A stretch of DNA of 64,000 nucleotides from VRUE01 sp036379955. GTDB taxonomy: Bacteria > Actinomycetota > Thermoleophilia > Solirubrobacterales > 70-9. Position numbers and translations under genes: made by a program. Below are positions 31,153 through 39,483 of the stretch, piece by piece. The DNA lies in the NCBI GenBank assembly GCA_036379955.1, contig DASVFR010000017.1:62001-126000 (forward strand). Direction: 5' to 3'. Below the pieces are notes generated by a model. That model saw only the letters and a list, made by a program, of their open reading frames with translations, was not told the DNA's origin and did no database searches. Positions within the stretch are counted from its first letter, which is position 1; each line of letters opens with the position of its first letter.

Positions 31153-33042
31153 CTACTCGTCGTAGACGACCGCCGCCGCGTCCCCGCCCGGGGCGGTGAT
31201 CATCTCGACCACTCGCTGGGCAAGGTTAGCCTCGTCGCCGGCCAGCACCAGATCCTCCAGCGAGTTGAGGGTCGTCTCGACCCACTCGAAGTCCAGCGGC
31301 GCGTCGCGGACGGCGCGGCGGATTCGCTTCGCCGCGGTCGGCTGCTCTTTCTCGCCGAAGCTGAACAGCTCCTCGTGCAGCTTCTCGCCGGGCCGCGGCT
31401 GGGTGAACTCGATCGCGACGTCGGCTTCGGGCTCGTAGCCGGCGAGGCGGATCATGTTGCGGGCGAGCTCGACTATCCGCACCGGCTCGCCCATGTCGAG
31501 GACGAAGACCTCGCCCCTGCCGGCGCCGATGTCGCCGGCGCGGATCACCAGCTGCACCGCCTCGGGGATCGTCATGAAGTAGCGGGTCATCTCGGGATGC
31601 GTGACCGTGACCGGGCCGCCGCGCTCGATCTGGCCGCGGAAGATCGGCACGACGCTGCCCGAGGAGTTGAGGACGTTGCCGAAGCGAACGCTGGCGAAGC
31701 GGGTGCCGGGGTGCTTGCTGCCCGCCGCCTCGACGATCCACTCGGCCATTGCCTTCGAGGCGCCCATCACCGTCTTCGGGTTGACCGCCTTGTCGGTCGA
31801 GATCAGGACGAAGCGCTCGACCCCCGAGGCGGCCGCGGTCTCGGCCGTGATCCTCGTCGCGATCGCGTTGTTGCGGACCGCCTCCAGCGGGTTGGCCTCC
31901 ATCAGCGGCACGTGCTTGTAGGCGGCGGCGTGGAAGACGACGCTGGGCTTGAAGCGCTGCATCGTCTCCAGCATCCTGCTCGCCTCCTTGCAGTCGGCGA
32001 GCACCGCCTCGACGCTGGTGAAGTGGCGCTCCTCGATCATCTCGCGGTCGATCTCGAAGAGGTTGTCCTCGGCATGGTCGACCATCACCAGCAGGCGCGG
32101 GCCGACGCGGGCGATCTGGCGGCAGAGCTCCGAGCCGATCGAGCCGCCGGCGCCGGTGACGAGCACGATCCGATCGCGCAGGTAAGCGCCGACCCGGTCG
32201 AGCTCGACCACGATCGGGTCGCGGCCGAGCACGTCCTCGACCTGGACCTCGCGCAGCTGTTTGTTGAGCTGGACGCCGCCGCGCAGCAGCTCGAACACGG
32301 TCGGCAGCGTCCGCACCCGGATCTCGCGCTCGCGACAGGCGGCGACCACCTTGGCCCGCAGCGTCCCGGGCGCCGAGGGGATCGCGATCACGACCTCGTC
32401 GGGCCGCGTCTCGTCGAGGATCTCGGCGATCTTCTTGGTCGAGCCGAGCACCTTCAAGCCGCCCAACATGCGCATTCCCCGCTTGCGCGGGTCGTCGTCG
32501 ACGAAGCCGATCGCGGTCGCGCCCAGGTCCGGGTTGAGCTGCAGCTCGCGCACGACCATCTGCCCGCCGGACCCAGCACCGATTACGAGCACCTCGTGCT
32601 TGGGCACCCTCGCCGAGCGCGAGGGCCGCTCGACGATCAGGCGCACGGCGAGGCGTGCGCCGGTGATCAGCATCAGGGTGAGCAGGAAGTCCATCACCGC
32701 GACCGAGCGCGGCAGGGTGTGGGCGAAGGGACGGATGACGGTGAAGCCGACGACGAGGATCGCGCTGGCAACGGCGACCGCGCGGACGATCAGCAGGAAG
32801 TCGCGGCCGGTCACGTAGCGCCACCACTTCTGGTAGAGCCCGAAGGCGTAGAAGACGACGAGCTTGATCGCGATGACGATGCCGACCGACTGGGCGAAGA
32901 GAACCAGGTAGCGGTGCGGCAGGTCGCTGCGGTCGAGGAAGCGCAGGCGGAAGGCCAGGTAATAGGCGAGCGCCACGAGGGCGCCGTCGGCGCAGACCTG
33001 GAGGGCCCGGGTGCGGTAGACGGGATGGTTGAGCCAGCGCAT
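31153..33042 (-). CDS. CapD/WbpM/PglF-type UDP-GlcNAc 4,6-dehydratase, membrane type
   Basis: A 629-residue enzyme. Four N-terminal membrane helices (to about residue 130) are followed by a first Rossmann-like domain (VLVIGAGSGGQMVVREL) and the catalytic NAD-binding SDR domain beginning VLVTGAGGSIGSELCRQI. The active-site segment STDKAVNPKTVMGASKAMAEW has the Met-x3-Lys arrangement typical of 4,6-dehydratases rather than Tyr-x3-Lys. It makes UDP-4-keto-6-deoxy-HexNAc, precursor of bacillosamine- or QuiNAc-type sugars. The ATG at 33042 has TAGAAT on the minus strand 11 nt upstream. Confidence 0.92.
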   Translation of the reverse strand: MRWLNHPVYRTRALQVCADGALVALAYYLAFRLRFLDRSDLPHRYLVLFAQSVGIVIAIKLVVFYAFGLYQKWWRYVTGRDFLLIVRAVAVASAILVVGFTVIRPFAHTLPRSVAVMDFLLTLMLITGARLAVRLIVERPSRSARVPKHEVLVIGAGSGGQMVVRELQLNPDLGATAIGFVDDDPRKRGMRMLGGLKVLGSTKKIAEILDETRPDEVVIAIPSAPGTLRAKVVAACREREIRVRTLPTVFELLRGGVQLNKQLREVQVEDVLGRDPIVVELDRVGAYLRDRIVLVTGAGGSIGSELCRQIARVGPRLLVMVDHAEDNLFEIDREMIEERHFTSVEAVLADCKEASRMLETMQRFKPSVVFHAAAYKHVPLMEANPLEAVRNNAIATRITAETAAASGVERFVLISTDKAVNPKTVMGASKAMAEWIVEAAGSKHPGTRFASVRFGNVLNSSGSVVPIFRGQIERGGPVTVTHPEMTRYFMTIPEAVQLVIRAGDIGAGRGEVFVLDMGEPVRIVELARNMIRLAGYEPEADVAIEFTQPRPGEKLHEELFSFGEKEQPTAAKRIRRAVRDAPLDFEWVETTLNSLEDLVLAGDEANLAQRVVEMITAPGGDAAAVVYDE

Positions 33043-33092
33043 CGAGCCCAGCGATTCTAGACGGCCCGACGCTCTAGGATGCGGGATTCGCG
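33043..33092. promoter_or_regulatory. Divergent promoter region between capD-type gene and dedA
   Basis: TAGAAT on the minus strand (33059-33054) is 11 nt before the dehydratase ATG. TAGGAT on the plus strand (33075-33080) is 12 nt before the DedA ATG. The 50-bp gap has no SD for either gene. Confidence 0.4.
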
Positions 33093-33767
33093 ATGCTGCA
33101 TCCCTTCCTCTACGCCGACCTCACCGGCCCGATCGTCGACTTCTGCGTCAACACGATCGAAGCCACCGGGCTCGTCGGAATCTTCCTGCTGATGGCGGCG
33201 GGGAGCGCCTGCATCCCGATCCCGAGCGAGGCGGTGATGCTGTTCGCCGGCTTCAGCGTCTCCAACGGCGATCAGTCGCTGCTCGGCGTGACGCTCGCGG
33301 GCCTGGCCGGCAACATGGCCGGCTCCTGGCTGACCTACGCGATCGGCTACTACGGCCGCGTCGACCTGCTCGAGAAGAACCGGCTGATCCACCTCAGCCC
33401 CTCGCGCCTGGCCTGGGTCGAGAGCTGGTTCGAGCGGCACGGGGACGCGACCGTCTTCATCGCCCGCCTGCTGCCGCTGGTGCGCGCCTTCATCTCGCTG
33501 CCGGCGGGCGTCGCCAAGATGCCGTTCTGGCGCTTCACCTGGCTCACCGCGCTCGGCTCGCTCCCCTGGGTCCTCGGCTTCGCCATCGCCGGGCGAGCGG
33601 TCGGCGACAACTGGGAAAGCCTGCGCGACCACCTGCAGATCTTCGACTACCTCGTCGTGGTCGCAATCGTCGGGCTCGTCGTCTACGCGATCGTCAAGCG
33701 GCGGCGCGGCGGCGGTCCGAAAGCCGAGGACGCGGCCGCCGAGGCCGTCGGCTCCCGCGGAGCTTGA
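33093..33767 (+). CDS. DedA-family membrane protein
   Basis: A 224-residue DedA/SNARE-associated protein; recent work ascribes undecaprenyl-phosphate or phospholipid translocation to this family. The re-entrant motif LLMAAGSACIPIPSEAVMLFAGF, GSWLTYAIGYYGR, and the signature FIARLLPLVRAFISLPAGVAKMPFWRF are all visible, with about five membrane helices. Its TGA overlaps the TTG start of UppP, a telling link: both act on the undecaprenyl carrier, consistent with recycling for the adjacent polysaccharide and peptidoglycan genes. Confidence 0.93.
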   Translation: MLHPFLYADLTGPIVDFCVNTIEATGLVGIFLLMAAGSACIPIPSEAVMLFAGFSVSNGDQSLLGVTLAGLAGNMAGSWLTYAIGYYGRVDLLEKNRLIHLSPSRLAWVESWFERHGDATVFIARLLPLVRAFISLPAGVAKMPFWRFTWLTALGSLPWVLGFAIAGRAVGDNWESLRDHLQIFDYLVVVAIVGLVVYAIVKRRRGGGPKAEDAAAEAVGSRGA

Positions 33768-34606
33768 GCGGCGGCGACGGGAGTCCGATCGCGGCCGGCA
33801 GAGCGGTCGCGCTGGGTCTCGTGCAGGGACCGGCAGAGCTGCTGCCGGTCTCCAGCTCCGCCCACATCGTCCTCGTGCCGTGGCTCGCCGGCTGGGACTG
33901 GGGAGAGATCGACCCCGAGGTGCGCAAGAGCTTCGAGGTCGCCCTGCACGCCGGCGCTGCCGCCGCGCTGCTGGTTGGCCAGCGGCGCTTGATCGCCGAA
34001 GAGCTGCGCGGGTTTGACCTGCGCGGCGCGGTCGTCCTCACCCTCTCCTTCGTTCCCGCGGCCCTGGTCGGCTACAAGCTGGAGCGGCCGATCGAGCGAC
34101 GCCTGGGCGGGCCGCGGGCGACGGCGTTCGGCCTGCTGGCCGGAGCCGCGGCGATGCTGCTCGCCGACCGCCGACCGCAGCTGCGCGGGCGGGGCGGGGC
34201 GGGAGCCGCCGACGGACTCGCCCTCGGCCTCGCTCAGGCGACGGCGCTGGCGCCGGGTGTCTCGCGCAACGGCATCACCCTGGCGGCGGCGCGCTGGCGC
34301 GGCTTCTCGCGCGACCAGGCCAACCTGCTCTCGCGCACGATCGCCCTGCCGATCATCGTCGGCGCAACCCTGCTCAAGGGCGTGCGCCTCTCGCGGCGGG
34401 GCGTCGCGCCGCCGCTGCGTCGCTCGATGGCGCTCGGCGTCGCCGCCTCCTTCGCCTCGACCCTCGCCTCCCAGCGTTTGATCGGCCTGGTCGAGCGCGA
34501 CCGGGCTCTGTGGCCGTACGCGGCCTACCGCGTGGGGCTGGCGGCTACGGTATTGGCGAAGCTGCGGCGGGGACCAATACAACGACGAGGACCGGAGGGC
34601 CGATGA
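33764..34606 (+). CDS. uppP: Undecaprenyl-diphosphatase (BacA type)
   Basis: Dephosphorylates undecaprenyl pyrophosphate to regenerate the lipid carrier at the outer membrane face. The 280-residue protein has about eight helices. The two signature motifs are present: QGPAELLPVSSSAHIVLV with the catalytic-type glutamate, and LAPGVSRNGITLAAARW. The start is TTG at 33764, overlapping the dedA stop by 4 bp; longer upstream reading is just the shadow of dedA. Its stop overlaps the following VOC gene (ATGA). Confidence 0.93.
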   Translation: MSGGDGSPIAAGRAVALGLVQGPAELLPVSSSAHIVLVPWLAGWDWGEIDPEVRKSFEVALHAGAAAALLVGQRRLIAEELRGFDLRGAVVLTLSFVPAALVGYKLERPIERRLGGPRATAFGLLAGAAAMLLADRRPQLRGRGGAGAADGLALGLAQATALAPGVSRNGITLAAARWRGFSRDQANLLSRTIALPIIVGATLLKGVRLSRRGVAPPLRRSMALGVAASFASTLASQRLIGLVERDRALWPYAAYRVGLAATVLAKLRRGPIQRRGPEGR

Positions 34607-34965
34607 TCACCAAGACAGACTTCATAGGGATTCCGTCCCGCGACGCGGAGCGCTCGCGAGCCTTCTACGTCGAGACCCTCGGGCTGCAACCCGACGAGCA
34701 CGGGCGATTCGAGTTCTGGGCTGGCGAGACCTGCTTCGGCATCTGGGAGCCGGAGAAGATGGGGATGGAGTTCGCGCCACAGAAGAACGCCCACCCGGCG
34801 CTGCACGTCGACGATGTCGCTGCGGCGCGGGCGGAGCTCGAAGCGAAGGGGGTCGGGTTCGCAGGAGAGACGTTCGACACCGGCGTCTGCCACATGGCCT
34901 TCTTCACCGACCCCGACGGCAACGATCTGATGCTGCACCGTCGCTACGCGCCGGTGGGTGGCTGA
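34603..34965 (+). CDS. VOC-superfamily (glyoxalase/dioxygenase fold) protein
   Basis: A 120-residue vicinal-oxygen-chelate protein: FIGIPSRDAERSRAFYVETLGLQ, the middle ALHVDDVAAARAELEAKGVGF, and the C-terminal FFTDPDGNDLMLHRRY. Single-module proteins of this size dimerise to make metal sites. The substrate is unknown (glyoxalase, drug-binding or dioxygenase-like). The ATG at 34603 overlaps the uppP stop, with GGAGG just upstream, so it is translationally coupled. Confidence 0.85.
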   Translation: MITKTDFIGIPSRDAERSRAFYVETLGLQPDEHGRFEFWAGETCFGIWEPEKMGMEFAPQKNAHPALHVDDVAAARAELEAKGVGFAGETFDTGVCHMAFFTDPDGNDLMLHRRYAPVGG

Positions 34966-34987
34966 CGCTGCTGAAAGAATCGGGCGC

Positions 34988-35998
<1,011 letters not shown>

Positions 35999-36020
35999 GT
36001 TCCACTTTTTACAACCATAG

Positions 36021-36026
36021 TAGACT
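36021..36026 (+). promoter_or_regulatory. Putative leaderless -10 box of the PadR gene
   Basis: TAGACT lies 7 nt before the GTG start, in a local AT-rich patch (36003-36030) that is rare here and could also hold the PadR operator. Confidence 0.45.
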
Positions 36027-36033
36027 TAGTGGG

Positions 36034-36366
36034 GTGCGGAAGCAGAGGCGGATCAGCGACGAGGCAGCGGTTGTGCTTGCCCTCTTCCTTTCGACCCCGG
36101 AGAAGAGTCGCTACGGACGCGAGATCGTCATCGAAACCGGGATCAAGTCGGGCTCCCTCTACCCCATCTTGCAGCGCTTTGAAGACCGCGACCTACTGGA
36201 ATCCTCTTGGGAGGAGCTGGAGCAAGCGGTTGCCGACAAACGACGGCCTCGGCGTCTCTACCGCCTGCGTATAAAGAGCACGGAGCGAGCAGAGGAGCTG
36301 CTCGACGAGTGGCGCCGGGAGGGTGCGGGGAGCCGCACAAGGATCGGACGGGAGCTTCCGGCATGA
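36034..36366 (+). CDS. PadR-family transcriptional regulator
   Basis: A 110-residue winged-helix regulator of the short PadR type. RYGREIVIETGIKSGSLYPILQRFEDRDLLESSWEE is the recognition helix plus wing, followed by RRLYRLRIKSTERAEELLDEWR, the dimerisation helix. It overlaps the following membrane gene by ATGA, forming a two-gene unit probably under autorepression. The GTG at 36034 follows a leaderless-type -10. Codon use (many CTT, GTT, TTT) is less GC-biased than the surroundings, suggesting an acquired module. Confidence 0.88.
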   Translation: MRKQRRISDEAAVVLALFLSTPEKSRYGREIVIETGIKSGSLYPILQRFEDRDLLESSWEELEQAVADKRRPRRLYRLRIKSTERAEELLDEWRREGAGSRTRIGRELPA

Positions 36367-36956
36367 GCGTCCCCCCCTGGCTCTGGCCGCTCGCAGTCGT
36401 GGCTCTCTGGCTCCTCGCTGGCCTGCTCAAAGCAATAAGGGACGCCCTTGCAGAGAGAGCTGCGGGTTGGCTCCTGCCCGCAGGTCAGCCGCTGACCTTT
36501 CGCCTTGCGCAGCTGATGGCGATCCTAGCCAGGGCTCTCGCGCCGCGGAAGACGATTCGCTTCGACCTCGAGGTCGGCCGCTTTCCCTTCCCGATCGTGC
36601 TGCTCCGCGAACAATGGGCCGGACCGGATGGGGCAATCGAGGAGCTGCGCGAGGATCTGAAAGCTGGACGGCGGATGCTCAAGCCTTTGTCTCTGATTGC
36701 TCCTCTCTTTCCCCGGGCATTGCAACTTCACGCTCGAAACGCGTTCGCGCTCCTCCGCTGTTTGCTCTGGTCACCGACAAGCGTGGTCGGCTTTTGCTTC
36801 CTATTGGCCGTTTTGCCGCCGATCGTCTGGCTGCTGTCCCGTGGACTCAAAGCAATGCACAAACGTGAACAGCGTCGCCAGCGTGTAGACCGGGAACGGC
36901 AGGAAGCCAAGTTGCAAGAACTCGCTCGTGCCGAGCGAGAAGCCACGGTGCGATAG
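36363..36956 (+). CDS. Unknown membrane protein coupled to a PadR regulator
   Basis: I do not recognise this 197-residue protein. It has an N-terminal helix (residues about 5-27), a central soluble part with FDLEVGRFPFPIVLL and charged helices, a second hydrophobic segment (VVGFCFLLAVLPPIVWLLS, about 138-157), and a Gln/Arg/Glu-rich coiled-coil tail. The ATG overlaps the PadR stop. Like the PadR gene it is less GC-biased. Two-gene PadR plus membrane protein units often respond to membrane stress; here that is only an inference. Its stop codon sits within a nested hairpin (36944-36977). Confidence 0.65.
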   Translation: MSVPPWLWPLAVVALWLLAGLLKAIRDALAERAAGWLLPAGQPLTFRLAQLMAILARALAPRKTIRFDLEVGRFPFPIVLLREQWAGPDGAIEELREDLKAGRRMLKPLSLIAPLFPRALQLHARNAFALLRCLLWSPTSVVGFCFLLAVLPPIVWLLSRGLKAMHKREQRRQRVDRERQEAKLQELARAEREATVR

Positions 36957-36977
36957 AGAGCCTCTATCCCCACCGTG
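36944..36977. terminator. Nested hairpin at the end of the PadR unit
   Basis: Outer 7-bp arms 36944-36950 and 36971-36977 enclose inner 7-bp arms 36952-36958 and 36962-36968 with a 3-nt loop. The stop codon (36954-36956) lies in the inner arm. No T-run follows. Confidence 0.5.
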
Positions 36978-36998
36978 CCCGACAATGTGCGCAGCTAG

Positions 36999-38510
36999 AT
37001 GGAGGCACGACCCTCAAGCGCGATGATCGGCACCGTGCTCTCCGGCCGCTACCGGCTGGAGGCGAAGCTCGGCAGCGGCGGCATGTCGACCGTCTACCTG
37101 GCGCGTGACCAGACGCTCGACCGCCAGGTCGCGGTCAAGGTGATGCACCGCGAGATGTCCGAGCAGGCGGACCAGATCGAGCGCTTCCGCCAGGAGGCCC
37201 GGTCCGTTGCCAAGATCTCGCATCCCAACGTCGTCTCGGTCATCGACGCCGGCGAGGACGGCGGCCACCCCTACATCGTCTTCGAGTACGTCGAGGGCGA
37301 GACCCTGAAGCAGCGGATCGCCCGTGACGGCGCGCTTGACTCCCAGGAGGCGATCGCCTACGCGATCGAGATCGCCCGCGGGCTCTCCGTCGCCCACGCC
37401 CGCAACATGGTCCACCGCGACATCAAGCCACAGAACGTCCTGATCGACGCCGAGGGCAGGGCGAAGCTGACCGACTTCGGCATCTCGCGTCAACTGGAGC
37501 AGGACGGGATGACGGCGACCGGGCGCGTGCTCGGCACCACCGACTACGTCTCGCCCGAGCAGGCGATGGGGCGCCAGGTCGACCCCCGCTCCGACGTCTA
37601 CTCGCTCGGCGTCGTCCTCTACGAGATGCTGCTCGGCCAGGTTCCCTTCCAGGCCGACAGCCAGGTCGGGGTGGCGATGAAGCACGTCAACGAGGAGCTG
37701 CCCGACGTGCAGCGGCGCCGGCCGGAGCTCTCGGCGGCGGTGGCGCTCGTGGTCGAGCGCTCGACCGCCAAGGACCCGGCCGAGCGCTACCAGGACGTCG
37801 GCGAGATGATCGACGACCTCTCGACCGCGCTCGAAGTCGAGGTGGCGCGAGCCGGCTCGACTGCGGGCGGGGCTACCGCCGTGCTCGACGCGGTGCCACC
37901 GCCGAAGCGCGAGCTCTCAAGCCGGCGGCGCTGGAGCTGGGTCACGGTCCTCGCCGTCCTGCTGGTCGCCGGCGGCGCGCTGGCCGCGGTGAAGCTGATC
38001 TCCGACGGCGCCGGGGGAGGCGGCGCCGAGAAGGGCAAGGGCACACCGGTTGCGATCGAATCGGCGACCGACTACGACCCGGAGGGCGACGGCGAAGAGG
38101 TCGGCAGCAAGGTCGGCCTGGTCAAGGACGGCAACCCCACCGGCACCGCCTGGGAAACCGAGCACTACGACTCCGAAACCTTCGCCGGCACCAAGACCGG
38201 GCCCGATCCCGGCGTCGGCGTCTACGTGACGACCACCTCGCCGGCACGGCCCCAGAAGATGATCGTCCGCACCCCGACCCCCGGCTGGGACGCCCAGGTC
38301 TTCGCCGCCGTTTCCGGCCCCCCCGAAGGAATCGACGAATGGGGCGAACCCGTCGGCATCGCCGTCGGCGCCTCGTCGACCGAGGAAATCGATCTAACCG
38401 TTCCCTCCCCGGCCAAGTACTTCCTGCTCTGGTTCAACAAGGCCTCCGAAGCCCGCGACCAACCCGGCCGCTACCAGGTCGAGATCAGCGACATCGAGCT
38501 GCTGCGGTGA
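36999..38510 (+). CDS. Membrane Ser/Thr protein kinase with F5/8-type-C-like outer domain
   Basis: A 503-residue Hanks-type kinase. The kinase domain spans residues about 19-285, with Gly loop LGSGGMSTVY, VAVKVM (catalytic Lys), VHRDIKPQNVLI and DFGISRQL, plus the GTTDYVSPEQ activation segment. A single membrane helix follows at about 310-330 (VTVLAVLLVAGGALAAV). The outer part (350-503) has ATDYDPEGDGEE, TAWETEHY and a terminal beta strand VEISDIELL, as in discoidin/F5/8-like carbohydrate-binding domains. It probably senses a cell-wall or sugar signal. It is convergent with ddl, with 7 bp between the stops. Confidence 0.9.
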   Translation: MEARPSSAMIGTVLSGRYRLEAKLGSGGMSTVYLARDQTLDRQVAVKVMHREMSEQADQIERFRQEARSVAKISHPNVVSVIDAGEDGGHPYIVFEYVEGETLKQRIARDGALDSQEAIAYAIEIARGLSVAHARNMVHRDIKPQNVLIDAEGRAKLTDFGISRQLEQDGMTATGRVLGTTDYVSPEQAMGRQVDPRSDVYSLGVVLYEMLLGQVPFQADSQVGVAMKHVNEELPDVQRRRPELSAAVALVVERSTAKDPAERYQDVGEMIDDLSTALEVEVARAGSTAGGATAVLDAVPPPKRELSSRRRWSWVTVLAVLLVAGGALAAVKLISDGAGGGGAEKGKGTPVAIESATDYDPEGDGEEVGSKVGLVKDGNPTGTAWETEHYDSETFAGTKTGPDPGVGVYVTTTSPARPQKMIVRTPTPGWDAQVFAAVSGPPEGIDEWGEPVGIAVGASSTEEIDLTVPSPAKYFLLWFNKASEARDQPGRYQVEISDIELLR

Positions 38511-38517
38511 GCTTTGC

Positions 38518-39483
38518 TCAGAACTCGTACGCCCGTGCCCGCTCGTGGCGCTCGACCGCCAACCGCACCAAGCGGTTGCATAGCGCCGGGTACTCGATCC
38601 CGCTGGCCTCCCAGAGCTTGGCGTAGACGCTGGTCTGGGTGAAGCCGGGGATGGTGTTGATCTCGTTGACGAGAATCGGGCCGGCCGGGTCGACGAAGAA
38701 GTCGCAGCGGGCGAGGCCGGAGCAGCCGCCGAGCTCGAAGGCGCGCACGGCGAGGTCGCGGACGCGGTCGAGCTGCTCGTCGTCGATCGGGGCGGGGACG
38801 ACGAGCTTCATGCCGCCCTCGCGGTACTTGGTCTCGTAGTCGTACCACTTGCCGTCGGCGACGACCTCGCCCGGCGTCGAGGCCTTGACCGGCTCGTTGC
38901 CGAGCAGCGAGCACTCGATCTCGCGGCCGGCGGCGTGGGCCTCGACGATCACCCGCGGATCGTGGCGACGAGCCAGCTCGACCGCGTCATCGAGCTCGGC
39001 GACCGACTCGACGCGGCTGATGCCGACGCTGGAGCCGAGGCGGGAGGGCTTGACCCAGAGCGGCGCGCCCAGCGCCTCGCAGCGCTCCCGCCAGCCCGGC
39101 TCGCCGACGGCGACGAAATCGACCTGGGGCAGGCCGGCCTGGGCGAAGAGTCGCTTCAGCGTCAGCTTGTCCATGCAGATCGCCGAGGAGAGGACGTCGG
39201 AGCCGACGTAGGGGACGTCGAGCCACTCGAGCACCCCCTGCACGCTGCCGTCCTCCCCGAACGGGCCGTGCAGTGCGGGAAAGGCGACCTGCGCTCCCTG
39301 CAGCCCCTCCCCCGGAACCAGCGCGACGGGCGAGCCCTCGACGCTCCAGGACCCCTGGCGCGAGATCTTCACCGCGACCGGCTCGTGACCGGCCCGCTCG
39401 AGGCCGCGAGCCACCGCCTCTCCGGAGCGCAGCGATACCTCGTGCTCGGAGGAGCGGCCGCCACTGAGGACGGCGACCCTCAT
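38518..39483 (-). CDS. ddl: D-alanine--D-alanine ligase
   Basis: A 321-residue ATP-grasp enzyme making the D-Ala-D-Ala dipeptide for peptidoglycan. Motifs are VLSGGRSSEHEVSLRSGEAV, FPALHGPFGEDG, WVKPSRLGSSVGISRV, SLLGNEPVKASTPGEV and the metal/ATP-binding NEINTIPGFTQTSVYAKLW. The ATG at 39483 overlaps the pknB stop (ATGA); longer upstream reading is antisense-like nonsense from the PASTA-encoding region. Its place at the 3' end of the pknB-pbpA-rodA cluster ties precursor synthesis to wall-growth signalling. Confidence 0.95.
   Translation of the reverse strand: MRVAVLSGGRSSEHEVSLRSGEAVARGLERAGHEPVAVKISRQGSWSVEGSPVALVPGEGLQGAQVAFPALHGPFGEDGSVQGVLEWLDVPYVGSDVLSSAICMDKLTLKRLFAQAGLPQVDFVAVGEPGWRERCEALGAPLWVKPSRLGSSVGISRVESVAELDDAVELARRHDPRVIVEAHAAGREIECSLLGNEPVKASTPGEVVADGKWYDYETKYREGGMKLVVPAPIDDEQLDRVRDLAVRAFELGGCSGLARCDFFVDPAGPILVNEINTIPGFTQTSVYAKLWEASGIEYPALCNRLVRLAVERHERARAYEF

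Noticed and set aside
31375..33060. 561-codon plus-strand frame over the CapD-type gene
   Set aside because: Antisense shadow; the minus-strand protein is a clear 4,6-dehydratase.
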